Of a stretch of 64,000 nucleotides of DNA, positions 53,608 to 62,818 are shown piece by piece. The stretch lies in NCBI GenBank assembly GCA_001795455.1, contig MGPB01000030.1:158896-222895 (forward strand), in the 5' to 3' direction. Each line of letters opens with the position of its first letter. Position 1 is the stretch's first letter. Under the pieces are notes generated by a model that saw nothing but the letters and a program-made list of their open reading frames with translations, ran no database searches and had not been told where the DNA came from. Both the position numbers and the translations under genes were made by a program. This DNA is from Curvibacter sp. GWA2_63_95. GTDB lineage: Bacteria > Pseudomonadota > Gammaproteobacteria > Burkholderiales > Burkholderiaceae_C.

Positions 53608-55172
53608 CCGGGCAGGGCGTGCTGCCCCTGAGGCAGCTTGAACACCGATACTGCCCGCACCTGGTCGCCCGCCAAGGACTTGAGGCTGCTGGCCGCAGCC
53701 GCCATTTGCTCCACCAGCGCAGCGTTTTGCTGGGTGGTCTGGTCCATTTGCACCACGGCTTCGCCCACCTGTTCCACGCCCATGGCCTGTTCGCTGCTGG
53801 CGGCGCTGATCTCGGCCATGATGTCGGTCACGCGCTGGATGCTCTGCACCACCTCGGCCATGGTGGCGCCGGCCTGGTCTACCAGGGCGGAGCCCTGGGC
53901 CACCCGCTCCACGCTGGTACTGATGAGGGTCTTGATCTCCTTGGCCGCCTCCGCGCTGCGCCCGGCCAGCAATCGCACCTCGCTGGCGACCACGGCAAAG
54001 CCGCGGCCCTGCTCACCGGCGCGCGCCGCTTCCACCGCCGCATTCAGCGCCAGGATGTTGGTCTGGAAGGCAATGCCGTCGATCACGCTGATGATGTCGG
54101 CAATCTTGCTGCTGGACTCGTTGATGCCCTTCATGGTCTGCACCACCTGGCCCACCACATGGCCGCCCTTCTGGGCCACGCTGGCGGCGGTGCTGGCCAA
54201 CTGGTTGGCCTGTTTGGCGGCGTCGGCGTTTTGCTTCACCGTGGCGCTGAGCTCTTCCATGCTGGCGGCGGTTTCTTCCAGCGCGCTGGCCTGCTGCTCG
54301 GTGCGGGCGGAGAGGTCGTTATTGCCTTGTGCAATCTCGGCGCTGGCGCTGGCGCTGGCCACGCCCTCCGAACCCTGGTGCACCGTGGCGACCACGGCCA
54401 CCAGGCTGTCCTGCATGTCCCGCAGCGCACTTAGCAGCAGCCCGGTTTCGGATTTTCCTTTGGCCTCGATGTGCTGGGTCAGGTTGCCGCCAGCCACTTC
54501 GCGCGCCACATCCACCGCCTGGTTCAGTGGGCGGGAAATGGCACGGATGAGCAGAAGGCCAATGGCGCTGCCGATGCTGATGGCCACGACGACGATGACG
54601 CTGAACAGCGCGATGGTTTTTTGGTAGTCAGCGGTAGACCGGTCGTATTCGCCCCTGGCTTCGGTGAGCTGCAGGTCCACCAGTTTGCCCACGGCACCGG
54701 TCAAGGGGTCCACGGTTTCGTAGATGGGGCGAATCAGCGCAGTCACCTTGTCTTTGTCACCACTCTCCAGGGCGGCGCGTAGCGAGGCCACCACCGGGGC
54801 GGCTTTCCCCATCAGTTCGGCCACGCTGGCCGCATCCTGGGCTTCTTGGACGGTGAGTTTGGTCGCCATGTAGGCCTTCCATTCCTCGGCAATGGCACCC
54901 GTGGCCTGGTCGACCTGGGCCAGCGCCGCCTTGGGTTCGTACATGCCAGCGGCCACCTTGTTGGCCCCGTCCACAATACTCACGGCGTACATGTCGGACA
55001 CGATTTTGAGTTGTTTGAGCGGCACCACCCGGTCGGCATAGATGCTGCCAATCGCGATGTTGATGTTGCGCACCGAGTAGAGGCCAAACGCCGCCATGAA
55101 GGCCACCAGGGCCACCAAGCAGGCAAATCCAAGTGCCAGGCGAGTGGAAAACTTCACATTGCGCATGTCCAT
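53604..55172 (-). CDS. Methyl-accepting chemotaxis protein
   Basis: Chemoreceptor of 522 residues. A first membrane helix (about 12-32), a four-helix-bundle periplasmic sensor (about 35-190), a second helix, a HAMP domain and the conserved signalling tip ([32 protein letters not shown]) are visible. The tip sequence contacts CheA and CheW. No C-terminal NWETF-type pentapeptide is present, so adaptation would depend on other receptors. The ligand is unknown. Its stop region overlaps the end of xerC by 4 nt on the other strand. Confidence 0.94.
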   Translation of the reverse strand: MDMRNVKFSTRLALGFACLVALVAFMAAFGLYSVRNINIAIGSIYADRVVPLKQLKIVSDMYAVSIVDGANKVAAGMYEPKAALAQVDQATGAIAEEWKAYMATKLTVQEAQDAASVAELMGKAAPVVASLRAALESGDKDKVTALIRPIYETVDPLTGAVGKLVDLQLTEARGEYDRSTADYQKTIALFSVIVVVAISIGSAIGLLLIRAISRPLNQAVDVAREVAGGNLTQHIEAKGKSETGLLLSALRDMQDSLVAVVATVHQGSEGVASASASAEIAQGNNDLSARTEQQASALEETAASMEELSATVKQNADAAKQANQLASTAASVAQKGGHVVGQVVQTMKGINESSSKIADIISVIDGIAFQTNILALNAAVEAARAGEQGRGFAVVASEVRLLAGRSAEAAKEIKTLISTSVERVAQGSALVDQAGATMAEVVQSIQRVTDIMAEISAASSEQAMGVEQVGEAVVQMDQTTQQNAALVEQMAAAASSLKSLAGDQVRAVSVFKLPQGQHALPG

Positions 55173-55255
55173 GGCAGGCCCCCGGTGGTGGTGTGTAGAC
55201 GCGCCCCACTATAGAAGTCCCCTCCGGGCTTGTAAACCGGAGCCGGCGTGTGACG

Positions 55256-55261
55256 CACAAT
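55256..55261 (+). promoter_or_regulatory. Candidate -10 element seven bases before rlmI
   Basis: CACAAT lies seven bases before the rlmI ATG. A TTGTAA at 55230-55235 could be the -35, but the 20-bp spacing is long. There is no Shine-Dalgarno sequence. Confidence 0.35.
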
Positions 55262-55268
55262 CTCGGCC

Positions 55269-56450
55269 ATGAAAACCATTCGCCTGCGCGCCGGCAAAGA
55301 GCGCTCCCTGTTGCGCCGCCACCCCTGGATTTTTGAGTCTGCCATTGCCAAGGGCGGTGGTGACAGCGGCGAGACCGTGCGGGTAGAGTCCGCAGAAGGT
55401 GCATTCTTGGGCTGGGCGGCGTTCAGCCCCCAGTCCAAAATTCGGGCCCGGGTCTGGAGTTTTGACGAAACACAGCGCATTGATGCTAGCTTTTTTATAG
55501 CTGCTTGCGCAGCATCCATAAGGGCTAGAGCCAGATTTGACATCAAAAGTGATGGTGTGCGCCTGGTCCATGGCGAGTCCGACGGCCTGCCTGGCCTGAT
55601 CGTGGACCGCTACGGCGACACCCTGGTGGCGCAGTTCACCTCGGCGGGCGTGGAGAAGTGGAAGGGCGTGATTGCCGATGCGCTGCTGGCGGCCACTGGC
55701 CTCACCAAGCTCTACGAGCGGTCTGATGCCAGCAGCCGTGCCCTGGAAGGCCTGCCCGAAGCCACCGGTTGGTTGCGCGGTGAGGGGGCCACCGATCTGG
55801 TGCTGCAGGAGCACGAATGGAAGCTGGCGCTGTCCATTGCCGAAGGCCACAAGACCGGCTTCTACCTGGACCAGCGCGACAGCCGCAAACGTTTTGCCGA
55901 GACCACGCGCCGCCTGGGCTTTCAGCGCGTGCTTAACTGCTATTGCTACACCGGCGGTTTCACGGTGGCAGCCCTGTCGGGCGGTGCGGACCATGTCACC
56001 TCCATCGACTCCAGTGGTCCGGCGATTGAAAAAGCCGCGGCCAACGTGGCACTAAACGGCTTTGACGCCAGCCGCGCCAGCTTTATGGATGCTGACGTGA
56101 ACGCCAGCCTGCGGGCTTTTGGGGCCGAGGGGCGGACGTTTGACGCCATCATCCTGGATCCGCCCAAGTTCGCGCCCACCGTGGCCCATGCCGAACGTGC
56201 TGCACGTGCCTACAAGGATATCAACCGCCTGGCCTTCAAGCTGCTGGAGCCGGGGGGCGTGCTGTTCACCTACAGCTGCTCGGGCGGCATCAGCGCCGAC
56301 CTGTTCCACAAAATCATCGCCGGGGCCGGTTCGGACGCGGGGGTGGACGGCTATATCACCGAGCGCATGGGGGGCGCCCCCGACCACCCCATGACCATTG
56401 CCTTCCCGGAGGGTGAGTACCTCAAGGGCTTGGTGGTCATGCGCCGCTGA
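55269..56450 (+). CDS. rlmI: 23S rRNA m5C1962 methyltransferase RlmI
   Basis: Methylates C1962 of 23S rRNA with S-adenosylmethionine. 393 residues: a PUA domain (about 1-75), the block LVHGESDGLPGLIVDRYG, the SAM site NCYCYTGGFTVAALSGGA and the motif DPPKFAPT, then the catalytic Cys in YSCSGG. It is as long as E. coli RlmI although an interspersed element (55484-55532) encodes ASFFIAACAASIRARA between the PUA and catalytic parts. Confidence 0.95.
   Translation: MKTIRLRAGKERSLLRRHPWIFESAIAKGGGDSGETVRVESAEGAFLGWAAFSPQSKIRARVWSFDETQRIDASFFIAACAASIRARARFDIKSDGVRLVHGESDGLPGLIVDRYGDTLVAQFTSAGVEKWKGVIADALLAATGLTKLYERSDASSRALEGLPEATGWLRGEGATDLVLQEHEWKLALSIAEGHKTGFYLDQRDSRKRFAETTRRLGFQRVLNCYCYTGGFTVAALSGGADHVTSIDSSGPAIEKAAANVALNGFDASRASFMDADVNASLRAFGAEGRTFDAIILDPPKFAPTVAHAERAARAYKDINRLAFKLLEPGGVLFTYSCSGGISADLFHKIIAGAGSDAGVDGYITERMGGAPDHPMTIAFPEGEYLKGLVVMRR
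55484..55532 (-). repeat. Interspersed 49-bp element, copy 9 (inside rlmI)
   Basis: Inverted orientation: TGCTAGCTTTTTTATAGCTG, then CTTGCGCAGCATCCATAAGG, then GCTAGAGCC. It is read in the same frame as the nrdJ copy. Confidence 0.8.
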
Positions 56451-56542
56451 GCCATCCGGTTGTGGGGATGTGTGGGGGCTTGACAGGCTCGCTACACTCC
56501 CCAACTACTGTCTTTTGCACTGCACCATTTTGGAAATTTCCC

Positions 56543-57610
56543 ATGAGCTTGATTCCCGCCACCATCCTGACCGGCTTTCTGGGTTCCGGTAAAACCACGC
56601 TCCTGAAACGCGTGCTGGCCGAGGCCCATGGCCAGAAAATTGCCGTCATCGAAAACGAGTTCGGTGAGGAAAACATCGACAGCGACATTTTGGTGAGCGA
56701 TACCAACGAGCAAATCATCCAGATGAGCAATGGTTGCGTCTGCTGCACCATCCGCGAAGACCTGCGCACCACCCTGAAAGACCTGGCCGAGAAAAAACGC
56801 AAGGGTGAGCTGGACTTCGAGCGCGTGGTGATCGAAACCACCGGTGTGGCCGACCCCGGCCCGGTGGCGCAGACCTTTTTCATGGACGACGAGATCGCCG
56901 AGACCTATTTGCTGGACTCCATCCTGACGCTGGTGGACGCCAAGCACGCGGTGCAGCAGCTCAACGACCGCCAGGAGGCGCGCCGCCAGATCGGTTTTGC
57001 CGACCAGATTTTCATCAGCAAGTCGGACCTGGTGTCCAAGGACGATCTGGACGCGCTGATGCACCGCATCAAACACATGAACCCGCGGGCTCCGCAAAAA
57101 GCGGTGCATTTTGGCGAGGTGTCCCTGAAAGAAGTGTTTGACCTGCGTGGCTTTAACCTGAATGCCAAGCTGGACATCGACCCCGACTTCCTCAAGGACG
57201 ATGACCACGATCACCATGACCACGCGCATGGCGAGCACTGCGACCACCCTTCGCACCAGCACGACCACGCGCATGGCGACCACGGCGGCCACGGTCACCA
57301 CCATCACCACGACGATGATGTAAAAAGTTTTGTCTTCAAGTCCGACCGGCCGTTTGACCCGGCCAAGCTGGAGGACTTCCTGGGTGCCATTGTCAACATC
57401 TACGGCCCACGCATGCTGCGTTACAAGGGCGTGCTGTTCATGCAGGGCACGGACCGCAAGGTCATCTTCCAGGGCGTGCACCAGCTCATGGGCAGCGATC
57501 TGGGCCCTGCCTGGGCCGAGGGTGAACAGAAGTGCAGCAAAATGGTTTTCATCGGCATTGATCTGCCCAAGGACATCTTCCTGCAGGGCATGGAACAGTC
57601 GCTGGTCTGA
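56543..57610 (+). CDS. CobW/COG0523-family GTPase (metal chaperone)
   Basis: G3E GTPase of 355 residues. Walker A GFLGSGKTT (about 9-17), the metal motif CVCCTI (about 65-70) and the base motif SKSD are present. A His/Asp-rich loop (about 219-262) with repeats such as DHAHGEHC and HGHHHHHDD can bind zinc or another metal, and the C-terminal CobW domain follows. Members of this family deliver zinc, cobalt or nickel. The His-rich loop points to zinc. The ATG at 56543 gives the usual N-terminus MSLIPATILTGF. Confidence 0.9.
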   Translation: MSLIPATILTGFLGSGKTTLLKRVLAEAHGQKIAVIENEFGEENIDSDILVSDTNEQIIQMSNGCVCCTIREDLRTTLKDLAEKKRKGELDFERVVIETTGVADPGPVAQTFFMDDEIAETYLLDSILTLVDAKHAVQQLNDRQEARRQIGFADQIFISKSDLVSKDDLDALMHRIKHMNPRAPQKAVHFGEVSLKEVFDLRGFNLNAKLDIDPDFLKDDDHDHHDHAHGEHCDHPSHQHDHAHGDHGGHGHHHHHDDDVKSFVFKSDRPFDPAKLEDFLGAIVNIYGPRMLRYKGVLFMQGTDRKVIFQGVHQLMGSDLGPAWAEGEQKCSKMVFIGIDLPKDIFLQGMEQSLV

Positions 57611-57680
57611 CCCCACCCCACAGAACCACCCCAATTACCGGCTGGGAGCCAAATGATTGTCTCGCTTTTGCAACTGATGG

Positions 57681-57698
57681 GTTTCCCGATGGGGAAAC
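57681..57698 (+). promoter_or_regulatory. Hairpin in the dksA leader
   Basis: GTTTCCC and GGGAAAC form a perfect 7-bp stem with the loop GATG. It lies upstream of the start preferred for the DksA-like gene and just before a TACACT -10-like element (57702-57707). The role is unknown. Confidence 0.4.
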
Positions 57699-57796
57699 CT
57701 GTACACTCGCGCGCCGAAGAAACCCCCGTTTCACCGCCTGCCAAGGCGGCCAAAACGGAAGCAGCCACCAGGGACCGTGCGCAGGCGAGTACTGCC

Positions 57797-57811
57797 AGGA
57801 GACAAGAAGTG
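57797..57811 (+). promoter_or_regulatory. Ribosome-binding site that sets the DksA-like start
   Basis: AGGAGA at 57797-57802 lies six bases before the GTG at 57809, while the ATG at 57653 has no comparable site. This favours a protein 52 residues shorter than the longest frame. Confidence 0.6.
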
Positions 57812-58873
57812 AAAGCGACATCCGGGAAAGACACCAAAGCCAAAGACGTGAAAGCCAAAGACGTCAAGGCCAAGCCAGCAGCCAAAGCGGCAGCCAAACC
57901 GGTAGTGAAGGTGCAAGCCCCAACTGCGGCCAAAAAGGCGGCCCCCAAAGCCGCCAGCAAACCCGCGGCCAAAGCGCCAGCCCCCAAGGCAAGCGCCAAG
58001 CCGGTGACCAAAGCCCCCGCCAAGCCCGCGGCTAAAGCGGCACCCAAGGGGGCTGCCAAGGCACCGGTCAAAACTGCCGCCAAAGCGGTGGCCAAACCTG
58101 CTGCCAAGGCGCCCGCAGTTAAAATAAAGGCGGTTGCCGAAAAAGCGACCGCCAAGCCCGCCGTGAAGGTGGTGGCCCCTGCGAAAACCGCGCCCGCCAA
58201 AGCGGTTGCGGCGCCTGTGGTGACCAAAGCCCCTGTGGCTGCGCCGGTAGCTGCTCCTGCGGCTGCCGTGCCTGCCAAGTCAGGGCGTCCATCTTCCCGC
58301 CTGGCTCAACTTACCGTGCCTTCCATGGCGCAATCTGTGGCCTCCACAGCCGCCAAAGCCAGCTATACCCTTACCATGACTTCCCCCGTGATTGCCCCTG
58401 TGATTCCCGCCGCCGTCAAGAAAGACGCCAAGCTTGCCAACAACTGGAAGTCCAAGCCGGTGGCTGAGTTGACCGATGCCGAGTTGCTGGCCATGCCCGA
58501 CTCCGAATACATGAACGATGTGCAGCTCGCGGCCTTCCGCCTCAAGCTGTCCATCCTCAAGCGCGACATCCTCAACAGCGCAGGCGAGACCACGGAGCAC
58601 CTGCGTGAAGACACCTCGGTGGTGCCTGACCCCGCGGACCGCGCCACCATTGAAGAAGAGCACGCGCTGGAGTTGCGCACCCGTGACCGCGAACGCAAGC
58701 TGCTCAAGAAAATTGAGCAGTCCATCACCCGTATCGACGCGGGTGACTACGGGTACTGCGATGAAACCGGCGAGCCCATCGGCGTTGGCCGTCTGCTGGC
58801 ACGCCCCACGGCAACGCTGTCGCTTGAAGCGCAGCAGCGTCGCGAGCTCAAGCAGAAAATGTTTGGTGATTGA
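57809..58873 (+). CDS. DksA-like RNA polymerase-binding protein with a histone H1-like tail
   Basis: 354 residues. The first about 165 are almost only Lys, Ala, Pro and Val in repeats like KPAAKAPA, as in bacterial H1-like DNA-binding proteins. The C-terminal part is DksA: a coiled coil with the tip motif DPADRA, then LELRTRDRERKLLKKI. The zinc-finger region YGYCDETGEPIGVGRLLARP has only one Cys, and the second pair is replaced by TATLSLEAQ, so it is a zinc-free DksA type. DksA binds RNA polymerase and acts with ppGpp. The tail may add DNA binding. The alternative start is the ATG at 57653. Confidence 0.85.
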   Translation: MKATSGKDTKAKDVKAKDVKAKPAAKAAAKPVVKVQAPTAAKKAAPKAASKPAAKAPAPKASAKPVTKAPAKPAAKAAPKGAAKAPVKTAAKAVAKPAAKAPAVKIKAVAEKATAKPAVKVVAPAKTAPAKAVAAPVVTKAPVAAPVAAPAAAVPAKSGRPSSRLAQLTVPSMAQSVASTAAKASYTLTMTSPVIAPVIPAAVKKDAKLANNWKSKPVAELTDAELLAMPDSEYMNDVQLAAFRLKLSILKRDILNSAGETTEHLREDTSVVPDPADRATIEEEHALELRTRDRERKLLKKIEQSITRIDAGDYGYCDETGEPIGVGRLLARPTATLSLEAQQRRELKQKMFGD

Positions 58874-58911
58874 GCGTAATTTTCTGGCCTGCGGAGCACC
58901 CCCACTGACTT

Positions 58912-60690
58912 ATGGCGACCAAAGACGATCGACCTGGTTTGTTGTCCAAGGTGGCGATGTTTGTGCGCAACCCGACCAAGGATTGGTCGGAGTTGGACCG
59001 GGCGGAGCCTGAGCAGGACAGCGGCTACGACAAGCAGGCCCTGAAGGCCATGATTGAGCGCAAGCGGCAAAACGACTTTGTCCGCAGGCGTGAATTCGAC
59101 CAGTTGCGCAAGCTGCGCAACCGAGACCCCTCTGCCACTGCAACGTTGGCACGCCCTTCTTTTTTTCAGACCAGCATCCCCACGGACCCCGATGGCCGCG
59201 CGGTCACCCTGAAGAAAATCGACGAAATCGAAGCCCAGATGTCCAAGCAGTGGTGGAAGGGCAAGCAGGATGCCGCGGCAGCGCAAGGTGGTTTTCCGGT
59301 GGCAGGTGGTGCCGCAGTGGGGGCTGGACCCCTGCCGCCCCAAGCCTCCGCCCCCACCGTGGCGGCCACCTTGACGTCCCATTTTGAAGCCACCGAATCG
59401 TCCGAGTTGCATTCCAGTGTGTCGGGTGTGGCGCCGTCAGAGTATGCGGCTACCCAGATGGGCAGCGGCATGCCACTGCCCATGTCCAGCCATGTGCCTC
59501 TGCCGCAGCGTACGCCGCAAGGCACCCCCGCCAAGGGGCGCGATGGCGGCACTGATCTGACTTTCTCCACCTCTGAGCTGTTTGCCATTGAGGTGGATGA
59601 CATGAACACCGACCCCGAGTTGGAAGAGGCTGCCATCCGCTTCGCCAATGGCGATGATGCCGGGGCTGAAACGGGCTTGCTCAATGCCTTGCAAAGCATC
59701 ACGGCTACGCCAGAGGCTTCGGTCTCTTGGGCTGCGGCACTGATGGACCTGTACCGCGCCACCAACAACCGGACACGTTTTGATTGGGCTTTGGTCGAGC
59801 TGGCGCACGTATGGGGTCCTGCGCTTCCTGTTTGGGCAGCACTCTCCGGTGTTGCTCCGGATATGGTCACCACGGTAGCGGCGCCTTTTGGTGCATCGGA
59901 CTTCGGCCGTAGCATGCGGGGCGCGCCCCATGCCATCTGGCGTTGCCCGCTCCGTTTGACTGCACTGGCAATGGAGGATTTGCGCGAAGCCATGTCCACC
60001 CAGCCGATGCCCTGGGTGATCGACTGGTCAGCGGTGACCATGCTGGATGCCGAGGCCATGCCATTGCTGGGCGGGCTGTTTGGCAGCCTGTGCGACGAGG
60101 CGGTGGCCCTGCAGTTCGGCGGTGCAGATAGTCTGGTTCTGGCTTTGCGTGCCACCATGCCTTCGGGTGACCGTTCCGTGGATCCCGCCTGGTGGGCCGT
60201 GCGCCTCAATGCCCTGCGCACCATGCAGATGCATGATGAGTTTGAACTGGCAGCACTCGACTATTGCGTGACCTACGAGGTGTCGCCTCCCGCCTGGGAG
60301 CCTGCCCGTTGCCACTACGAACCGGCTGAAATTGCGGCCACACAGGCCGGTGGGCCGCCGCCCTCTTTCGAGTCTGCAGCCACCGTGCCGATGGGCTTGG
60401 ACAGCCTGCCTGTGTCCGGTCTGGAGCTGCGGGGCGATGTGCTGGGGGACGCCACCCAGGCGCTGGCAGGGTTGGACACCTCGCGCGCCGAAGGCGGGCG
60501 CATTGTGGTGTCCTGTCGCCACCTGATTCGCGTCGATTTTTCCGCTGCAGGCAGCATTCTCAACTGGGTGGCCATGCGCCAGTCCGAGGGCAGCCTGGTG
60601 CAGTTCCAGGACGTGCACCGCCTGGTGGCTGCATTTTTCAACGTTATCGGCATCAATGAGCATGCCAGGGTCGTTCCTCGCGCCATGTGA
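58912..60690 (+). CDS. STAS-domain protein upstream of hslVU, function unknown
   Basis: 592 residues, cytoplasmic. A charged helical N-terminus (about 1-120) contains IERKRQNDFVRRREFDQLRKLR, followed by an Ala/Pro-rich linker and a middle domain with FSTSELFAIEVDD. Two STAS-like regions are in the C-terminal half: one around WVIDWSAVTMLDAEAMPLLG and a clearer one at the end (RVDFSAAGSILNWV through AAFFNVIGINEHARVV). The pattern suggests an anti-sigma-antagonist-like or scaffold role, but no kinase or phosphatase partner is adjacent. hslV follows 59 nt later. Confidence 0.75.
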   Translation: MATKDDRPGLLSKVAMFVRNPTKDWSELDRAEPEQDSGYDKQALKAMIERKRQNDFVRRREFDQLRKLRNRDPSATATLARPSFFQTSIPTDPDGRAVTLKKIDEIEAQMSKQWWKGKQDAAAAQGGFPVAGGAAVGAGPLPPQASAPTVAATLTSHFEATESSELHSSVSGVAPSEYAATQMGSGMPLPMSSHVPLPQRTPQGTPAKGRDGGTDLTFSTSELFAIEVDDMNTDPELEEAAIRFANGDDAGAETGLLNALQSITATPEASVSWAAALMDLYRATNNRTRFDWALVELAHVWGPALPVWAALSGVAPDMVTTVAAPFGASDFGRSMRGAPHAIWRCPLRLTALAMEDLREAMSTQPMPWVIDWSAVTMLDAEAMPLLGGLFGSLCDEAVALQFGGADSLVLALRATMPSGDRSVDPAWWAVRLNALRTMQMHDEFELAALDYCVTYEVSPPAWEPARCHYEPAEIAATQAGGPPPSFESAATVPMGLDSLPVSGLELRGDVLGDATQALAGLDTSRAEGGRIVVSCRHLIRVDFSAAGSILNWVAMRQSEGSLVQFQDVHRLVAAFFNVIGINEHARVVPRAM

Positions 60691-60749
60691 GTGTGCGCAC
60701 TGCGTGCGCGACAGCTTGATTTGGGTGCGACCCACCCCACTTTGACACC

Positions 60750-61295
60750 ATGGAACAATTTCACGGCACCACCATCATCAGCGTTCGCCGCAAGACGCCG
60801 CAAGGCGACCAAGTCGCCATTGGCGGCGACGGTCAGGTCACTCTGGGCAATATCGTCGTCAAGGGTTCGGCCCGCAAGGTGCGCAAGTTGCACCATGGCA
60901 AGGTGCTGGCAGGTTTTGCTGGCGCCACGGCCGATGCTTTCACCCTGTTTGAGCGTTTTGAGGCCAAGCTCGACAAGCACCAGGGGCATCTGGTGCGCGC
61001 AGCCATCGAGCTCACCAAGGACTGGCGTACCGATCGCGTGCTGCGCCGGCTGGAGGCCATGCTGGCCGTCGCCGACAAGGACGCCTCTCTGATCATTACG
61101 GGCAATGGGGATGTGCTGGAGCCGGAGAACGGCATTGTGACTATCGGTTCGGGCGGTGCTTACGCCCAGGCGGCGGCAGTTGCCCTGCTGAACCACACGG
61201 AGTTACCTGCCGCGGACATTGTGAAACGTTCGCTGGAGATTGCAGGCGAACTGTGCATTTACACCAATATGCACCACACCATTGAAACCTTGTGA
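60750..61295 (+). CDS. hslV: ATP-dependent protease peptidase subunit HslV
   Basis: Threonine protease of the HslVU complex. 181 residues. The catalytic Thr is in [10 protein letters not shown], after a short propeptide of six residues (MEQFHG) that must be removed. The later GDGQVTLGN and [11 protein letters not shown] are typical. The stop overlaps the hslU start (GTGA), so the subunits are translated together. Confidence 0.96.
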   Translation: MEQFHGTTIISVRRKTPQGDQVAIGGDGQVTLGNIVVKGSARKVRKLHHGKVLAGFAGATADAFTLFERFEAKLDKHQGHLVRAAIELTKDWRTDRVLRRLEAMLAVADKDASLIITGNGDVLEPENGIVTIGSGGAYAQAAAVALLNHTELPAADIVKRSLEIAGELCIYTNMHHTIETL

Positions 61296-62635
61296 CCGAT
61301 ATGCACGCCATGACTCCCCAAGACATTGTTGCCGAACTGGACAAGCACATCGTTGGACAAGCCCAGGCCAAGCGTGCCGTAGCGATTGCCCTGCGCAACC
61401 GCTGGCGCAGGCAAATGGTGGATGCTGCGTTGCGCAGTGAAATCACGCCCAAAAACATTTTGATGATTGGCCCCACGGGGGTGGGCAAGACCGAGATCGC
61501 ACGCCGTCTGGCCCGTCTGGCCGATGCGCCTTTCATCAAGGTCGAGGCCACCAAATTCACCGAGGTCGGGTACGTGGGCAAGGATGTGGACGCCATCATC
61601 CGCGACCTGGCCGACATCGCCGTCAAGCAAACCCGCGAGGCTGAGAAGGCCAAAGTGCATGCCCGCGCCGAAGACGCGGCTGAAGAGCGTATTTTGGATA
61701 TTTTGGTGCCACCGCCACGCTCTGAATTTGGTGTGGTGGCTGCCAGCGATGCTCCGGAAAGCACGGCGCGCCAAGCTTTCCGCAAGAAGCTGCGCGAAGG
61801 CCAGCTGGCCGATCGCGAGATCGAGGTGGATGTGGCTGCACCAGCGCCCCAGCTCGAAGTGATGGGGCCGGCCGGTATGGAGGAGATGACCGAGCAGTTG
61901 CGCGGCATGTTTGGCCAGCTTGGCCAGAACAAGCGCCAGACGCGCAAACTCAAGGTCAGCGAGGCCCACAAGCTGTTGGTCGACGAAGAGGCTGCCAAGC
62001 TGGTGAATGAAGAAGACATCAAGAGCCAGGCCCTGTACCTGCTGGAGCAAAACGGCATTGTGTTCATTGACGAAATCGACAAGGTCACTTCACGCAGCGA
62101 GGGCAGTGGTGCAGAGGTGTCGCGCCAGGGTGTGCAGCGCGACCTGCTGCCGCTGGTCGAGGGCACCACGGTGTCCACCAAATACGGCATGGTCAAGACT
62201 GACCACATCTTGTTCGTGGCCTCGGGCGCTTTTCACCTGAGCAAGCCCAGTGATCTGATTCCGGAGCTGCAGGGGCGCTTTCCGATTCGCGTTGAATTGC
62301 AATCCCTGTCGGTGCAGGACTTTGAAGCCATCCTGACCCAGACGCATGCCTCCTTGGTCAAACAGTACCAAGCGTTGCTGGAGACCGAGCAGGTCACTCT
62401 GGACTTCCGGCCTGAGGGCATCACCCGATTGGCGCAGATTGCCTTCGAGGTCAATGAGCGCACTGAAAACATTGGGGCGCGCCGTTTGTCCACGGTGATG
62501 GAGCGCCTGCTCGACGATGTCAGCTTTGGCGCATCGTCTCTGGCGGGGCAAACCGTGTCGATTGATGCGGCCTATGTCGACGCCCGCCTGGGTGAGCTGA
62601 GCCAGAACGAGGATCTTTCCCGTTACATCCTGTAA
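61292..62635 (+). CDS. hslU: ATP-dependent protease ATPase subunit HslU
   Basis: Clp/Hsp100 unfoldase that feeds HslV. 447 residues with Walker [10 protein letters not shown], Walker [11 protein letters not shown] and the HslU tail LSRYIL (the C-terminal residues that dock into HslV). The GTG at 61292 overlaps the hslV stop. ATGs at 61301 and 61310 are alternatives. The middle I-domain is as long as in E. coli. Confidence 0.96.
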   Translation: MTDMHAMTPQDIVAELDKHIVGQAQAKRAVAIALRNRWRRQMVDAALRSEITPKNILMIGPTGVGKTEIARRLARLADAPFIKVEATKFTEVGYVGKDVDAIIRDLADIAVKQTREAEKAKVHARAEDAAEERILDILVPPPRSEFGVVAASDAPESTARQAFRKKLREGQLADREIEVDVAAPAPQLEVMGPAGMEEMTEQLRGMFGQLGQNKRQTRKLKVSEAHKLLVDEEAAKLVNEEDIKSQALYLLEQNGIVFIDEIDKVTSRSEGSGAEVSRQGVQRDLLPLVEGTTVSTKYGMVKTDHILFVASGAFHLSKPSDLIPELQGRFPIRVELQSLSVQDFEAILTQTHASLVKQYQALLETEQVTLDFRPEGITRLAQIAFEVNERTENIGARRLSTVMERLLDDVSFGASSLAGQTVSIDAAYVDARLGELSQNEDLSRYIL

Positions 62636-62790
62636 GCCGTTCGGATGAACGGTCGTGGAAGTGGGTGTTTCATGCATCACTTTCATAAGGCGCGCTAAGT
62701 GCTTAATTTAGAACGATTTTTGCCTGCTTGCCGCCTGCAAAAACGCGTCTAAGTCCTTGATTTCATTGGAAAAAATTCGCGCAAGCCCTC

Positions 62791-62818
62791 TTGCCAGCGC
62801 GGCTTTTGCTGATACAGT
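62791..62818 (+). promoter_or_regulatory. Promoter of mraZ
   Basis: TTGCCA (62791-62796) and TACAGT (62813-62818) with a 16-bp spacer form a plausible sigma-70 promoter. The -10 overlaps the first AGTG box of the MraZ repeat array. Confidence 0.5.

Noticed and set aside
57204..57330. His-codon repeats in the CobW gene as a tandem repeat or CRISPR-like array
   Set aside because: The repetition comes from the metal-binding His/Asp loop of the protein and has no spacer structure.
57830..58290. Lys/Ala/Pro repeat DNA in the DksA-like gene as non-coding tandem repeat
   Set aside because: The reading frame is continuous with the DksA domain, and the repeat units vary at codon level as expected for a coding low-complexity tail.
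58912..60735. Antisense frames in the STAS protein gene
   Set aside because: The plus-strand frame has a STAS pattern and good continuity. The antisense frames lack starts with ribosome sites.
62637..62652. Hairpin CCGTTC/GAACGG after hslU as a terminator
   Set aside because: The stem is only six base pairs and no T-run follows, so it is not reported as a terminator.
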